Shown: positions 18,102-27,517, numbered from the stretch's first letter. The stretch: 64,000 nt of DNA from Neobacillus dielmonensis (GCF_000612665.1 NZ_HG942078.1:1-64000), one strand, 5' to 3'. Notes: generated by a model not told the origin, from the letters alone. Made by a program: numbers and translations.

Positions 18102-20123
18102 TCAACCATTTATTTGAACCAAATAGGATAGCAACAGAGCATACATGCAACAATGGATAATGGTAAACACAAGCAGGTTACTGTCCTTCTTCTTGTTAAG
18201 AATTTGATCATTCGAGATGCTGAGGAAAAGGAATACAGCAATCGGGATAAAATACCTTCCCTGAATCCCCCAGATAATTGAATTCCCCACAGGATTATAG
18301 CCAACATACAATGCTGTATATATAAGTAACATAACAGCTAAAAGGATAATTACATAAATAAATTTATCGGTCTTCCTGGTCTTTATTTTTAAATCGTTAT
18401 CGTCATTCATTAAACCGAATAGCAACATGAGGAACAAAAACGAGTAAATAACAATCGATGGTGCAGCGTACTGATAATTTGCCGCCACTTTTCCAACCAA
18501 TGCTACTAACTCGGATGGTCCTAGGCTAAGTATTGTGACTAATACGGTTTTTATATAATAAAGAGGATGCGTTAGGACGAAAACTACTTGTCCTCTCGGA
18601 GAAACCCCAGGATTAGCTCTTAGATCCGGGACCGACAGATTGGCCACATTCATCAAGTTCCAAATGACAAAGGGAATCACACAGCCAATTATGAATAGGA
18701 AGAACTTCTTCCAATAATCCTTCTTATCTTTAAACTTTCGAAATGGGATTAGGAAAAACAAGAGTAGCATCGGAATATAGACGATCTTTGCTAAAGCGAT
18801 AAATAACCCAATTCCAATTGTAATGAATAAATGTTTATTCCTAATTTGCTCTACAGTTCCATAAGCAAGGTAAAGTATGTATGCTACAAATAAAAGTGCT
18901 GTTGAATTGATAATACTATCAGCAGATAAAGATGCTGCATGAATCATTGACATCGGCAATAATGCCAGCAGATAAAATAGTGTTTTTTTGACAGGAACAA
19001 CCCTCAGTGCTGCATAAACAATAGCAGTGTAAGCAGCAAAATTCAATAATCTCCCCAGATACATCATCAATAGGGGCGAATCAAACAAGAATCGGCCCAA
19101 AATCATTCCTAAAGCTTGTGGAATATAGATTAACGGTGCATAAGATGAAGCGTAATTTCGGAAAAAAATACGGTTTTCCGGTTGCAGCTTATTGTGAAAC
19201 GCCTCTTTTACGATACTATATTTATATCCCGACTGGTGAATGTAACGAACATCATAAACGGTATCAACAAGACTAGCAGGAAGATAATTTCCAAGCCCCT
19301 GCTCAATATTTTGGTTGACAAATTTCCCTTCCGATACTTCAAACGCTCTATAATAGTGCTCTAGTTCATCCAACTGATCGAACGGAGGAATAATAACCAC
19401 AAACGCTAATCCAATTGGGATAGCTGTAACAAGAAACGCCTTGTGGATCTCATTTTTGTAATGTCTTAATCCAAAAATAGATAGCAAATAAAGGAGAAGG
19501 ATAATCATACCCACTACCACGAACATAGGTTTACTTAATAATGGTTTTAATTCCACTCCCATTACTTTAAAATGTAAATCCCCACTAAACTTCTTCCCAT
19601 TTATGATTAACTGACCCTGCTTATAATTGTCAGCAGAACTCCTCCAGATAGTTGCCGTATTACCTGGCTGCTGACCGCCGCCAGCTATAATGAATTTAAA
19701 CTTTTGTCCTTTAGCATTGTGGATGACAGGAAAATCAATGTTGAAGTCAAGACCGTCTTGCAACTCAGTCAGATTGATATCTCTTTTGACAATGGTCTTG
19801 CCGCTTGCTAAATCTCTTAATTCAAAAGAGAAGGAGCCTTGCAGCTGTCGATTATAGGTGCCAAATGGTATTTTTATTCGGGAGAAATCATCTTTTTTTG
19901 CAATAAATGATTGTGAAATATTCAAATTACCGGTTATTTCACCGATGGTCATATCACTTTTTTTCTGAACGGCCACAGTATGCTCGAATTCCTTAGGAAC
20001 AATGAAGGTTGCTCTATTTTCATATATGTATAAGGAAAGGAGAAAAAATACAACCGCCGTAATCAACCATTCTAACCAATCGTTTTTTATATTTAAAAGT
20101 TGTTTCTTTTTTACCCCGTTCAT
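18102..20123 (-). CDS. DUF2142 membrane protein, GT-C-like
   Basis: A 673-residue membrane protein. One N-terminal membrane segment (about 17-35) is followed by an outside beta-rich domain (about 45-215) and then about 11 further segments. The run IIPPFDQLDELEHYYRAFEV, just after a membrane segment, is the DUF2142 signature and resembles the acidic first-loop motif of GT-C glycosyltransferases that use polyprenyl-phosphate sugars. It ends a four-gene set with a DPM-like GT2, a DUF2304 protein and an SMR-like protein, so it is probably the enzyme that places the flipped sugar on an outside acceptor. That role is inference. The ATG has AAGGAG at good distance. Confidence 0.8.
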   Translation of the reverse strand: MNGVKKKQLLNIKNDWLEWLITAVVFFLLSLYIYENRATFIVPKEFEHTVAVQKKSDMTIGEITGNLNISQSFIAKKDDFSRIKIPFGTYNRQLQGSFSFELRDLASGKTIVKRDINLTELQDGLDFNIDFPVIHNAKGQKFKFIIAGGGQQPGNTATIWRSSADNYKQGQLIINGKKFSGDLHFKVMGVELKPLLSKPMFVVVGMIILLLYLLSIFGLRHYKNEIHKAFLVTAIPIGLAFVVIIPPFDQLDELEHYYRAFEVSEGKFVNQNIEQGLGNYLPASLVDTVYDVRYIHQSGYKYSIVKEAFHNKLQPENRIFFRNYASSYAPLIYIPQALGMILGRFLFDSPLLMMYLGRLLNFAAYTAIVYAALRVVPVKKTLFYLLALLPMSMIHAASLSADSIINSTALLFVAYILYLAYGTVEQIRNKHLFITIGIGLFIALAKIVYIPMLLLFFLIPFRKFKDKKDYWKKFFLFIIGCVIPFVIWNLMNVANLSVPDLRANPGVSPRGQVVFVLTHPLYYIKTVLVTILSLGPSELVALVGKVAANYQYAAPSIVIYSFLFLMLLFGLMNDDNDLKIKTRKTDKFIYVIILLAVMLLIYTALYVGYNPVGNSIIWGIQGRYFIPIAVFLFLSISNDQILNKKKDSNLLVFTIIHCCMYALLLSYLVQING

Positions 20124-20143
20124 CGTAACGCTCCTTTGTTTGG

Positions 20144-20494
20144 TTATCTAACAATTAAATAGACACCAAACATAATAACTCCTGTACCAATCCATCTAGT
20201 CATAGGTATTTGTTCTTTAAATATAAAAAGGGATATAAACAATGCTAAGACATAGGCTAAACTTTGTAACGGATACAAAAAACTTAATGGCAATTTGGAC
20301 AGCAAATACATCCAAATAACTGTCGCAATAATATAAAGACCAAACCCTAAAAGGATTAATGGGGAAAAAACGATTTGAAAGAATTTTTGTATGACCCCAC
20401 CATGAAGCTGGACATTCTCTAATCCATATTTCCAGGCAGTTTGGCCTAGCACAAGACAAACAATATTTGTCAAAATTAACACATATTTCAACAT
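20144..20494 (-). CDS. Small SMR/EamA-like membrane protein
   Basis: A 116-residue protein with four membrane segments, of the small multidrug resistance/EamA half-transporter type. Features are the LGQTAWKYGL segment in helix 1 and PLQSLAYVLALFISLFIFKE, followed by TRWIGTGVIMFGVYLI. Family members such as ArnE act as flippase subunits for undecaprenyl-phosphate sugars. Placed between a DPM-like transferase and a GT-C-like protein, it is most likely the flippase of a glycosylation cassette rather than a drug pump. ATG 20494 is preferred over ATG 20500 because its distance to GAGAGG is normal. It follows DUF2304 with a near overlap. Confidence 0.8.
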   Translation of the reverse strand: MLKYVLILTNIVCLVLGQTAWKYGLENVQLHGGVIQKFFQIVFSPLILLGFGLYIIATVIWMYLLSKLPLSFLYPLQSLAYVLALFISLFIFKEQIPMTRWIGTGVIMFGVYLIVR

Positions 20495-20499
20495 GATCA

Positions 20500-20868
20500 T
20501 TACCTCTCTACTGAATTAGCCTTTAGCAGTTTTTCTACCTCTTTCTTTAATAAGCCAACTTCTTGAACGAGCTGGGTAAATTTATTGGAAACCCGGGATA
20601 TCGTTAAAGTCAGGCTAAAAATTAGAAAAAACTGAAATATAAAGGACAATAAGAAAATGGCATTGACTGGCTCTTTTATGCTTAATAGGCCGGCAATATT
20701 TACTGCAATATTTGAAAAAGCCGCCAACAGAACATTTACTATACAAAAAAACAACCATAGCAATGAATATCTGAGTTCAAGATTGTATTTTCTTATTAAG
20801 TTAATAATTACCAAAAACGTTAAAACAGAAGCCAGCAACAGGATTATTTGTAGTTTTATCGTTATCAT
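20500..20868 (-). CDS. DUF2304 membrane protein
   Basis: A 122-residue protein with three membrane segments and a C-terminal coiled-coil tail (about 95-120). The segment LRYSLLWLFFCIVNVLLAAF is typical of DUF2304. These proteins are regularly encoded beside DPM-like GT2 transferases, as here, and may hold the transferase at the membrane; no activity is proven for them. An AGGGG site precedes the ATG. Confidence 0.8.
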   Translation of the reverse strand: MITIKLQIILLLASVLTFLVIINLIRKYNLELRYSLLWLFFCIVNVLLAAFSNIAVNIAGLLSIKEPVNAIFLLSFIFQFFLIFSLTLTISRVSNKFTQLVQEVGLLKKEVEKLLKANSVER

Positions 20869-20898
20869 AAAAAACCCCTCAAAATAATAAATGCCGCA

Positions 20899-21597
20899 TT
20901 AAATGAACCTAATTTTACGCATATTATCAATAATAATTGCTAACGTCACCTTGATCATATAATAAATGGATTTAAAGGAACGGATACTTGATTCGCCGCC
21001 AAATCGTTCCTTCATAATCACAGGAACCTCTTCTATTCGATAGTTATTCCGTAATAAATAAACAATGGATTCAGGTTCAGGATAATCATTTGGGTAACGA
21101 GAACTAAATATATCTATGACTTTCCGATTGCATGCCCGAAACCCTGAGGTAGGGTCTGTTATTCTTTTCTTGTGCAGAAATTGAATTAAATTACTAAAGT
21201 AATTAATCCCCACTCTTCTTAACAAGGTGGATTGAAATCCTTCCTTTCTTAGATACCGTGAACCTATTACCATATCGGCTCTTCCTGCTTTTATCGGTTC
21301 AATAAGGTCTGTAATATAAGCTGGATCATGCTGGCCATCTCCATCCACTTGTATAGCAATATCATACCCATGAATAAGTGCATACTTATACCCTGCTTGA
21401 ACCGCTCCTCCAATCCCCAGATTACACGGTAAATCAATGACTTCAAAACCGAGTTCTCTTGCAACGATTGGGGTTGCATCCTTTGAACAATCATTAATAA
21501 CCAATATGTCAACGTCTTTTATACCTTTGAATTGATCTGCAACTCTAAGTAAACCCTCTTCTTCGTTAAAAGCAGGGACGATTGCTAAAACCTTCAA
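20899..21597 (-). CDS. GT2 polyprenyl-phosphate glycosyltransferase, DPM1-like
   Basis: A 232-residue family 2 glycosyltransferase. VLAIVPAFNEEEGL, INDCSKD, NLGIGGAVQAGYKYA, IQVDGDGQHDPAYI (DXD) and DPTSGFRACNRK are the usual dolichol-phosphate-mannose-synthase motifs. It has no C-terminal membrane pair of its own, consistent with the separate DUF2304 partner. Expected role: charge polyprenyl phosphate with a sugar in the cytoplasm. The start is TTG at 21597 behind AGGAGGG. First gene of a four-gene operon running to 18102. Confidence 0.88.
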   Translation of the reverse strand: MKVLAIVPAFNEEEGLLRVADQFKGIKDVDILVINDCSKDATPIVARELGFEVIDLPCNLGIGGAVQAGYKYALIHGYDIAIQVDGDGQHDPAYITDLIEPIKAGRADMVIGSRYLRKEGFQSTLLRRVGINYFSNLIQFLHKKRITDPTSGFRACNRKVIDIFSSRYPNDYPEPESIVYLLRNNYRIEEVPVIMKERFGGESSIRSFKSIYYMIKVTLAIIIDNMRKIRFI

Positions 21598-21728
21598 ATT
21601 GTTTCCCTCCTAATAAATAACTTTATCCGGGAAAATTATCATTAGCTTTCTCGCTATCCCAAGGAACAAAGCATCTTACAAAAACACACTTCTTATTCAG
21701 TGTTCCCAGCAGGAAAACAATTATATAC

Positions 21729-21769
21729 AAAAAAAGGGAATGCTCAGTTACGAGTCATTCCCTTTTTTG
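21729..21769. terminator. Hairpin terminator after the glucosaminidase gene
   Basis: AAAAAGGGAATG pairs with CATTCCCTTTTTT around a 13-base loop, with A and T runs on both sides. It lies 14 bp beyond the stop of the minus-strand gene. Confidence 0.85.
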
Positions 21770-21782
21770 AGACATTATGAAA

Positions 21783-24659
21783 TTAAAATTGAAGTCCTCC
21801 TCCATACAACCAACCCTCTTGGCCATCAACCAAGACTCTATACCAGCGGTAATCGTATGGATAATTAGAGTTTTCAGCAACATCCGTGTTATATCCTAAT
21901 ACCTTAACAACTACTCCTGAATTAACATACCTTAGGAAGGTTGAAGATGTCGCATAAGGTGTAGACCTAAATGACCAAGGTCCATTGATAACCGTAGCAT
22001 ACGTATCTACTGTATAGTTAATAATGATATTGGATGGAGCTGGCTTCCCTGCTGGAATGTTTCTCCCAAATGATGGAGCAGCAGTAGAAGAACTAGGTAA
22101 TACACTACTGTTAAAGTATTGGGCAGCATCAAATGGCTTGATTGATTGCATTAAATTGGCTATACCATTTTTCCAGTTAGAATCAGTAGCATAGCGAATA
22201 TTCATGCCAGTCAAGTTAGGACCATTATAATAGCTTCCTGTTTCGTTTAGATAATCCCTTCTTACAATATATGCCTCATAATTGATTGCATCACTGCCAT
22301 TAGGGAAATAGTAGCCACAGGTAAACGGACAAGGATCATAGGCGCCATAACCAAACAAGTTATGTTTATACGTTCTTAAATCCGACCCTCCCCAGCCTGT
22401 TTCCCAAATTGCATGCGCCACAAGATACTGTGCACTAACACCATATTTATTTTGCGCATCAATGAAACTTTGAGCATAATTCTTTAAAGGGCTATCTGGA
22501 CGTTTTTGATTAAAGAAATTAACAATATCATTTGCTGTTATATTGGATGGTTTTCTTAAATCAATTTGGAGATAAGGGTTTTGATTATAGATATATACTA
22601 AGCTATCAGTGGTATATGATGCCCCATTTTTCCCCGTCTCTCTAATCGACAACGTATGTTTACCATCAGCAAATTGCAAGCTATTAAACGTAAATTGATA
22701 ACCTGAGTTCACAGTCTTATATTCTGGAAATGCATTTGCAACGTCTGTGCGAGCATCCCCATACTGCGCTTCGCCTATTTTCGCACCATCCATTAGCACT
22801 TCAATTTTGGATACACCACTTAAATCTAGCATCCATCCAGTAACGCTAACTGTTTCTCCTTTAATGGTTGCTCCATATGCTGGACCATCAATGGAACCTT
22901 TTGGCGGTGGATTTTGGACTTTAATCAGGTTGGAGATTTCACTAATCATTCCATTATTCCCAATTTCTCTTACAGTAATTGTGTGTTGGCCGTTGGTTAA
23001 CGGTTTGGTATCAAGAGTAAATTGGTATCCTGACTTTGCGTTCCGGTATTCTGGAAAAGCATTGTCAACATCTGGGCGGCTGTTTCCGTAATTCGCCTGT
23101 CCAATTCTTTTACCATCCACCAATACCTCTACTTTTGATACACCGCTTCCATCTAAATACCAGCCACGTACAGGAACTTCCCCTTTAATGACTGAACCTT
23201 GAAGCGGGGTGTCAATCGAGCCTTTTGCAGGTAAATTATTTACATTTACTACAATGCTGTCAAGCTCTTTCATCGTTCCATTATTCGAGGTTTCCCTTAC
23301 AGTTACCTTATGCTGTCCGTTGGTTATCAACTTTGTATCTAGTACAAACTGATAACCCGACTTGTCATTTTTATATTCAGGGAAAGCTTTTAGTACGTCA
23401 AGGCGCAAGCCTCCATATTTCGCTTGCCCCATATTTTTCCCATCCACTAAGACTTCAATTTTAGCTACACCGTTCACATCTAAAAACCAACCACTTACAG
23501 ATACTTCCTTTTCAAGAGAAGCACCATTAGCTGGTGCGTCCATGTAACCAACTGTTTTTAAATTTTCAACATTGACTACTAGACTGCCTAATTCAGTGAC
23601 CAAACCGTTAACCCCAGTCTCTTTAACAGTTAATTTGTGCGAACCATTAGCTAAGTTCTGGGTATTTAAGGTGAATTTGTAGCCCGCATTCGAATTCCCA
23701 TATTCGGGATATGCTCTACTAACATCCAAACGGGATATACCATATTCAGCTGTCCCCATACTTCGTCCATCCACAAAAACTTCGACCTTGGAGACACCAC
23801 TACCGTCTAAAACCCATCCATTTACTGGTACTTCCCCTTTTAATAACGCTCCAGTTGATGGAGTATCAACATAACCCCTTACAGGGGAATTTTGAACATT
23901 AATAACAATGCTTTCTAATTCTTTTATAGCACCGTTACTTCCTGTTGCTTTAACCGTTAGTTTGTGCTGGCCATTGGTTAAGTTCTGGGTATTTAATGAG
24001 AACTGATATCCTGAATTTGCATTTTTATATTCTGGAAATAGTTTGGCTACATCCAGACGAGAAATACCATATTCAGCTACACCGTAGCTTTTGCCGTCTA
24101 CTTTAATTTCTATCTTGGAAATACCACTTCCATACAAAAACCAACCTCTTACTGGAATCGTGCCTTTGACAACACCACCAGCGGACGGGGTATCAATATA
24201 ACCTCTAGCCGGTAAGTTTTCAACGTTTTGAATATTTACCAAAAAGCTATTAAGTTCGGTCACAGCCCCATTCTTTCCAGTCTCTCTAACAGTTAGCCTG
24301 TGCTGCCCGTTCGTTAGGTTTTTTGTATTAAGAATAAATTTGTACCCCGAGTTTGCATTCTGGTATCCAGGATAAGCCTGACCGACATCAGGACGAGAAA
24401 TACCATATTGGGCTTCTCCCTTAACATTTCCATCAATCAGTACCTCAATCTTGGACACACCATTAGCATCTAGAAACCAACCACTAATAGCTGTTTCCCC
24501 TGATAATACAGCGTTGGACGCAGGGGCATCAATATATCCTTTAGGAAGCAGAACCTCCTCGTTTGCATGTGCATTACTACTAAAATTGAACATTAATAAA
24601 ATAGTAATAATAGATGCAAACACTAGATATTTTGTTGCTTTACTTTCTATGATATTCAC
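21783..24659 (-). CDS. Secreted glucosaminidase with six Ig-like repeats and an SH3-like tail
   Basis: An exported protein of about 958 residues. A signal peptide ends near SSNAHA; then come six repeats of about 105 residues, each with a core such as GWFLDANGVSKIEVLIDG, a GxAxYGxxRxDV segment and a GKNG turn. Next is a glucosaminidase domain (about 690-850; YLVAHAIWETGWGGSDL carries the catalytic Glu), and a C-terminal SH3-like domain (about 890-958). It probably hydrolyses peptidoglycan or a related polymer. The start is unclear: the best ribosome site, GGAGAGGTG, points six bases downstream to an ATA codon (24650), while GTG 24659 lies inside that site. The same repeats occur in the protein at 41339-43957. 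Confidence 0.85.
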   Translation of the reverse strand: MNIIESKATKYLVFASIITILLMFNFSSNAHANEEVLLPKGYIDAPASNAVLSGETAISGWFLDANGVSKIEVLIDGNVKGEAQYGISRPDVGQAYPGYQNANSGYKFILNTKNLTNGQHRLTVRETGKNGAVTELNSFLVNIQNVENLPARGYIDTPSAGGVVKGTIPVRGWFLYGSGISKIEIKVDGKSYGVAEYGISRLDVAKLFPEYKNANSGYQFSLNTQNLTNGQHKLTVKATGSNGAIKELESIVINVQNSPVRGYVDTPSTGALLKGEVPVNGWVLDGSGVSKVEVFVDGRSMGTAEYGISRLDVSRAYPEYGNSNAGYKFTLNTQNLANGSHKLTVKETGVNGLVTELGSLVVNVENLKTVGYMDAPANGASLEKEVSVSGWFLDVNGVAKIEVLVDGKNMGQAKYGGLRLDVLKAFPEYKNDKSGYQFVLDTKLITNGQHKVTVRETSNNGTMKELDSIVVNVNNLPAKGSIDTPLQGSVIKGEVPVRGWYLDGSGVSKVEVLVDGKRIGQANYGNSRPDVDNAFPEYRNAKSGYQFTLDTKPLTNGQHTITVREIGNNGMISEISNLIKVQNPPPKGSIDGPAYGATIKGETVSVTGWMLDLSGVSKIEVLMDGAKIGEAQYGDARTDVANAFPEYKTVNSGYQFTFNSLQFADGKHTLSIRETGKNGASYTTDSLVYIYNQNPYLQIDLRKPSNITANDIVNFFNQKRPDSPLKNYAQSFIDAQNKYGVSAQYLVAHAIWETGWGGSDLRTYKHNLFGYGAYDPCPFTCGYYFPNGSDAINYEAYIVRRDYLNETGSYYNGPNLTGMNIRYATDSNWKNGIANLMQSIKPFDAAQYFNSSVLPSSSTAAPSFGRNIPAGKPAPSNIIINYTVDTYATVINGPWSFRSTPYATSSTFLRYVNSGVVVKVLGYNTDVAENSNYPYDYRWYRVLVDGQEGWLYGGGLQF

Positions 24660-24828
24660 CTCTCCGCAATAATTTTGTAACAATTACAGATTAATAATAT
24701 CAAACTATCATTTAATCGACAATTTAAAATCCGACAATTTTTTATAAGAAATGTAGACTAATGTTGATATTTCAGCATTTGGTAATTAAATCCCATACCT
24801 AAAGATCAAAGTTTTTCCCAAAAAAGCC

Positions 24829-24856
24829 TTGACTAAATTATTAAATATATTACAAT
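24829..24856 (+). promoter_or_regulatory. SigA-type promoter of the Lic-like operon
   Basis: TTGACT (24829-24834), 16 bases, then TACAAT (24851-24856), about 70 bases before the first gene. No other good promoter was seen in the 265-base gap. Confidence 0.65.
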
Positions 24857-24862
24857 TTTCCT

Positions 24863-24889
24863 ATGTTCAATTTTTGAACGTTCAACATA
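24863..24889 (+). promoter_or_regulatory. Palindromic operator-like site at the transcription start
   Basis: Three half-sites follow the -10 box: GTTCAA (24865-24870), TTGAAC (24874-24879) and GTTCAA (24880-24885). The last two make a perfect 12-bp palindrome TTGAACGTTCAA. Position over the expected start point suggests a repressor site, perhaps for the HTH domain encoded by the first gene. Confidence 0.6.
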
Positions 24890-24924
24890 TTATTTATTTT
24901 ATTTTTGATTAAGGTTGTGATGTT

Positions 24925-25914
24925 TTGCAGGAAAAAGAGCTTAGAGTTCTCGAAACTCTTAACAGAGACAGCACCTTAAGCCAACGTGAGGTAGCCGTAC
25001 AGATGAATGTATCTGTCGGAACTGTGAATTCAATTATTAAACAGCTCGTAAAAAAAGGATATATCACGATAAAGAAGGTAGAAAACACTCAACATTACGT
25101 TGTCAGTGAGCAGGGAGTCGTGATTTTAGAGGACTATATCAAAGAAACACAAGCAAAAAAAATTGTGTTACCCGAAAAAAAACAGGCTAAAATCCGCCAA
25201 GCTGTTATTTTAGCTGCCGGAGAACGACTTGATTTTAAAAAGCCCGTTGGCTTTTTAACCTTAGGTTCGGAGACCATTATCGAGCGGACCATTAAACTTT
25301 TGAACGATAGCGGCATTAAGGACATCATTATTATTACCGGATACGAAAGCCGATATTATGAAGAACTCGCCCAATCCTATCCCCGCCTTATTCTTGTAAA
25401 GAATGAAAATTATCGCTGGAACGGCACAATGGCGTCATTAGCATTAGCGAAACCCTATATCACTGATGACTTTATTCTTATTGAAAGTGATATTGTTTTT
25501 GAAAAAACGGCATTAATGGAATTGATACATAACAAAAACCGTAATTGTCTGCTCATTACCAACGAAAGCGGGTCAGAGGATGAGGTTTTTGTGGAAATTA
25601 GGGATCAGTTCATTTTTAAAATGTCTAAAGATCGGCATCAGTTTAATAAAATCGACGGCGAGGTCATAGGGATCTCCAAAGTATCAAAAGATATATACGA
25701 CAAAATGCTGGAAGAATTCACTCATAATAAAAATCCTTATTTTAACTATGAATACGCTCTTTTAGATGTCGCACGCACTTTCAGCATTGGTTACCTTAAA
25801 TTAGAAGACCTGATTTGGACAGAAATTGATACCAATTGGCATTATAAAAACCTTATAAATTATATCTACCCAAGGTTATTAGAAAAGGAGACTGAGTCAC
25901 TTGAGTCAAATTAA
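24925..25914 (+). CDS. Winged-helix regulator fused to a LicC-like nucleotidyltransferase domain
   Basis: A 329-residue two-domain protein. Residues 1-72 are a MarR/winged helix-turn-helix (LSQREVAVQMNVSVGTVNSI with wing YITIKKVENTQHY). Residues about 90-325 are a GT-A fold nucleotidyltransferase domain: QAVILAAGERLDF, GTMASLALAKPYI, ESDIVF, NKIDGEVIGIS and a C-terminal WTEIDTN. The normal GxGxR...PK signature is replaced by GERLDFKKPVGFL, so catalysis is doubtful and the domain may sense a nucleotide or phospho-base instead. The start is TTG 24925 with a moderate AAGG site. It overlaps the next gene by 14 bases. As first gene behind a palindromic site it is a candidate autoregulator. Confidence 0.82.
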   Translation: MQEKELRVLETLNRDSTLSQREVAVQMNVSVGTVNSIIKQLVKKGYITIKKVENTQHYVVSEQGVVILEDYIKETQAKKIVLPEKKQAKIRQAVILAAGERLDFKKPVGFLTLGSETIIERTIKLLNDSGIKDIIIITGYESRYYEELAQSYPRLILVKNENYRWNGTMASLALAKPYITDDFILIESDIVFEKTALMELIHNKNRNCLLITNESGSEDEVFVEIRDQFIFKMSKDRHQFNKIDGEVIGISKVSKDIYDKMLEEFTHNKNPYFNYEYALLDVARTFSIGYLKLEDLIWTEIDTNWHYKNLINYIYPRLLEKETESLESN

Positions 25915-27517
25915 TCAAGCTGTCATTTTGGCAGCAGGCGAAAGAAAAATGTTTGATTCGCCCGTCGGCTTCCTAGAGTTAGAGGAAAGCACCATCATTG
26001 AACGGATCATAACGATATTGAATGCAAATGGCATAGATAAGATCACCATTACGACCGGTTATAAAAAGGAATACTATGAGGAATTGGCAAAGAAGCGGAA
26101 TCTTAACCTGGTTTATTGCGACCGATATAAATGGACCGGTACAATGAGTTCTTTGGCACTTGCCTCAGAACATATTGATGGCGACTTTTTATTAATCGAG
26201 AGTGATATGGTCTTTGAGGAAAGAGCCATAAGCTATCTGTTAAAACACCCAAACAAAAACTGTATGCTGATCACCAGTGAGTCGGGTTCAGGTGATGAAG
26301 TATTAGTTGAGATCAGAAATAATTATATTTACCGAATTTCCAAAGATATCCATCAATTAAATAAAATCGATGGCGAATTTATCGGATTATCGAAAATCTC
26401 ATTAGAAGCCTACCGTGACATGCTTGAAGATTTTAAGCATAATAAAAATCCGTATTTTTATTATGAATACTCGCTGCTGAATCTCATTCATAAACACAAC
26501 ATCGGCTACGAAAAAATTGATGATTTGGTTTGGAGCGAAATTGATTCTGTTGAACATTACCATAACTTGCAATATTTAATTTATCCAAAATTGAAGCGCA
26601 AGGAAATGGAAATAAAAGAACGGCATGTAAAAGAACTGCTTGCAGAAGTATTAGAAATCGACCAAGAGTCAGTGAGCAATATTGAAAAGCTTGGCGGCCT
26701 AACCAACGATAACTTTAAGGTAACAATAAACGGCCAGGATTATGTGGCAAGAGTTCCTGGCACCGGAACGGAGAAGACCATTGACCGCCGTAATGAGAAA
26801 TTTAACTCGACCATCGCCTACCAGCTAGGGCTAGACAGCAGGGCGATTTACTTTAATGAAGAAACAGGTTTGAAAATTGCTGAGTTTATTAAAAATGCCG
26901 AAACCCTTAACCCCACAACAGCAAAAAGAGAAGACAATATGGAATTAATCGCCGGCGTATTAAGAAGGCTTCATACGAGCGATAAGAAATTCCATGATGA
27001 TTTTGACCCATTTGATGGAACGGAATACTACCAGCAAGCCCTGTTGACAGCAAATGGCAAATTATACGCTGATTATTTCGAACTAAAGGAAAAATTCATG
27101 CCGCTTAAGGGTGAATTGAACCAATTAGGGCTGAAAATTGCCCCGGGGCATCTAGATGCACTGCCTGAAAACTTTATTAAAAGCGGCGAAGATAAGCTTT
27201 ATTTAATTGATTGGGAGTATAGCGGGAATTACGATATTTTGTATGATGTAGCAGCCGTCTCACTTGAGTGCAGTTATACCGAAGACGAGGAAGAGCTGTT
27301 CTTCAAAAAATACTTCGGCACAAAGCCAACTGAACAGGAAAGAAGAAAAATTGAAATCCATAAAATCATGCAGGATATGTACTGGAGTATGTGGAGTGCA
27401 GCCAAAGTGGCAATGGGTGACCCATATTTGGCAGATTACTCAGTGGACCGTTATAACCGGGGAAAACAGAACTTATTTAAATATTTAAATGATCCAGCAG
27501 CAAGTCTAAGTCGTTAA
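25901..27517 (+). CDS. Nucleotidyltransferase-choline/ethanolamine kinase fusion (copy 1)
   Basis: A 538-residue fusion. The N-terminal half (about 1-235) is a LicC-like nucleotidyltransferase domain with the same altered loop as its neighbours (GERKMFDSPVGFL) but with ESDMVF and SEIDSV kept. The C-terminal half (about 245-535) is a LicA-type choline/ethanolamine kinase: GGLTNDNFKV (nucleotide loop), YVARVPGTGTEKTIDR, the catalytic GHLDALPENFI (HxDxxxxN) and LIDWEYSGNYD (metal Asp). Predicted: phosphorylation of ethanolamine or choline, with a possible CDP-forming or regulatory partner domain. The start is TTG 25901 behind AAAGGAG, inside the end of the preceding gene, so the two are coupled. 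A EutH-type gene follows. Confidence 0.85.
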   Translation: MSQINQAVILAAGERKMFDSPVGFLELEESTIIERIITILNANGIDKITITTGYKKEYYEELAKKRNLNLVYCDRYKWTGTMSSLALASEHIDGDFLLIESDMVFEERAISYLLKHPNKNCMLITSESGSGDEVLVEIRNNYIYRISKDIHQLNKIDGEFIGLSKISLEAYRDMLEDFKHNKNPYFYYEYSLLNLIHKHNIGYEKIDDLVWSEIDSVEHYHNLQYLIYPKLKRKEMEIKERHVKELLAEVLEIDQESVSNIEKLGGLTNDNFKVTINGQDYVARVPGTGTEKTIDRRNEKFNSTIAYQLGLDSRAIYFNEETGLKIAEFIKNAETLNPTTAKREDNMELIAGVLRRLHTSDKKFHDDFDPFDGTEYYQQALLTANGKLYADYFELKEKFMPLKGELNQLGLKIAPGHLDALPENFIKSGEDKLYLIDWEYSGNYDILYDVAAVSLECSYTEDEEELFFKKYFGTKPTEQERRKIEIHKIMQDMYWSMWSAAKVAMGDPYLADYSVDRYNRGKQNLFKYLNDPAASLSR

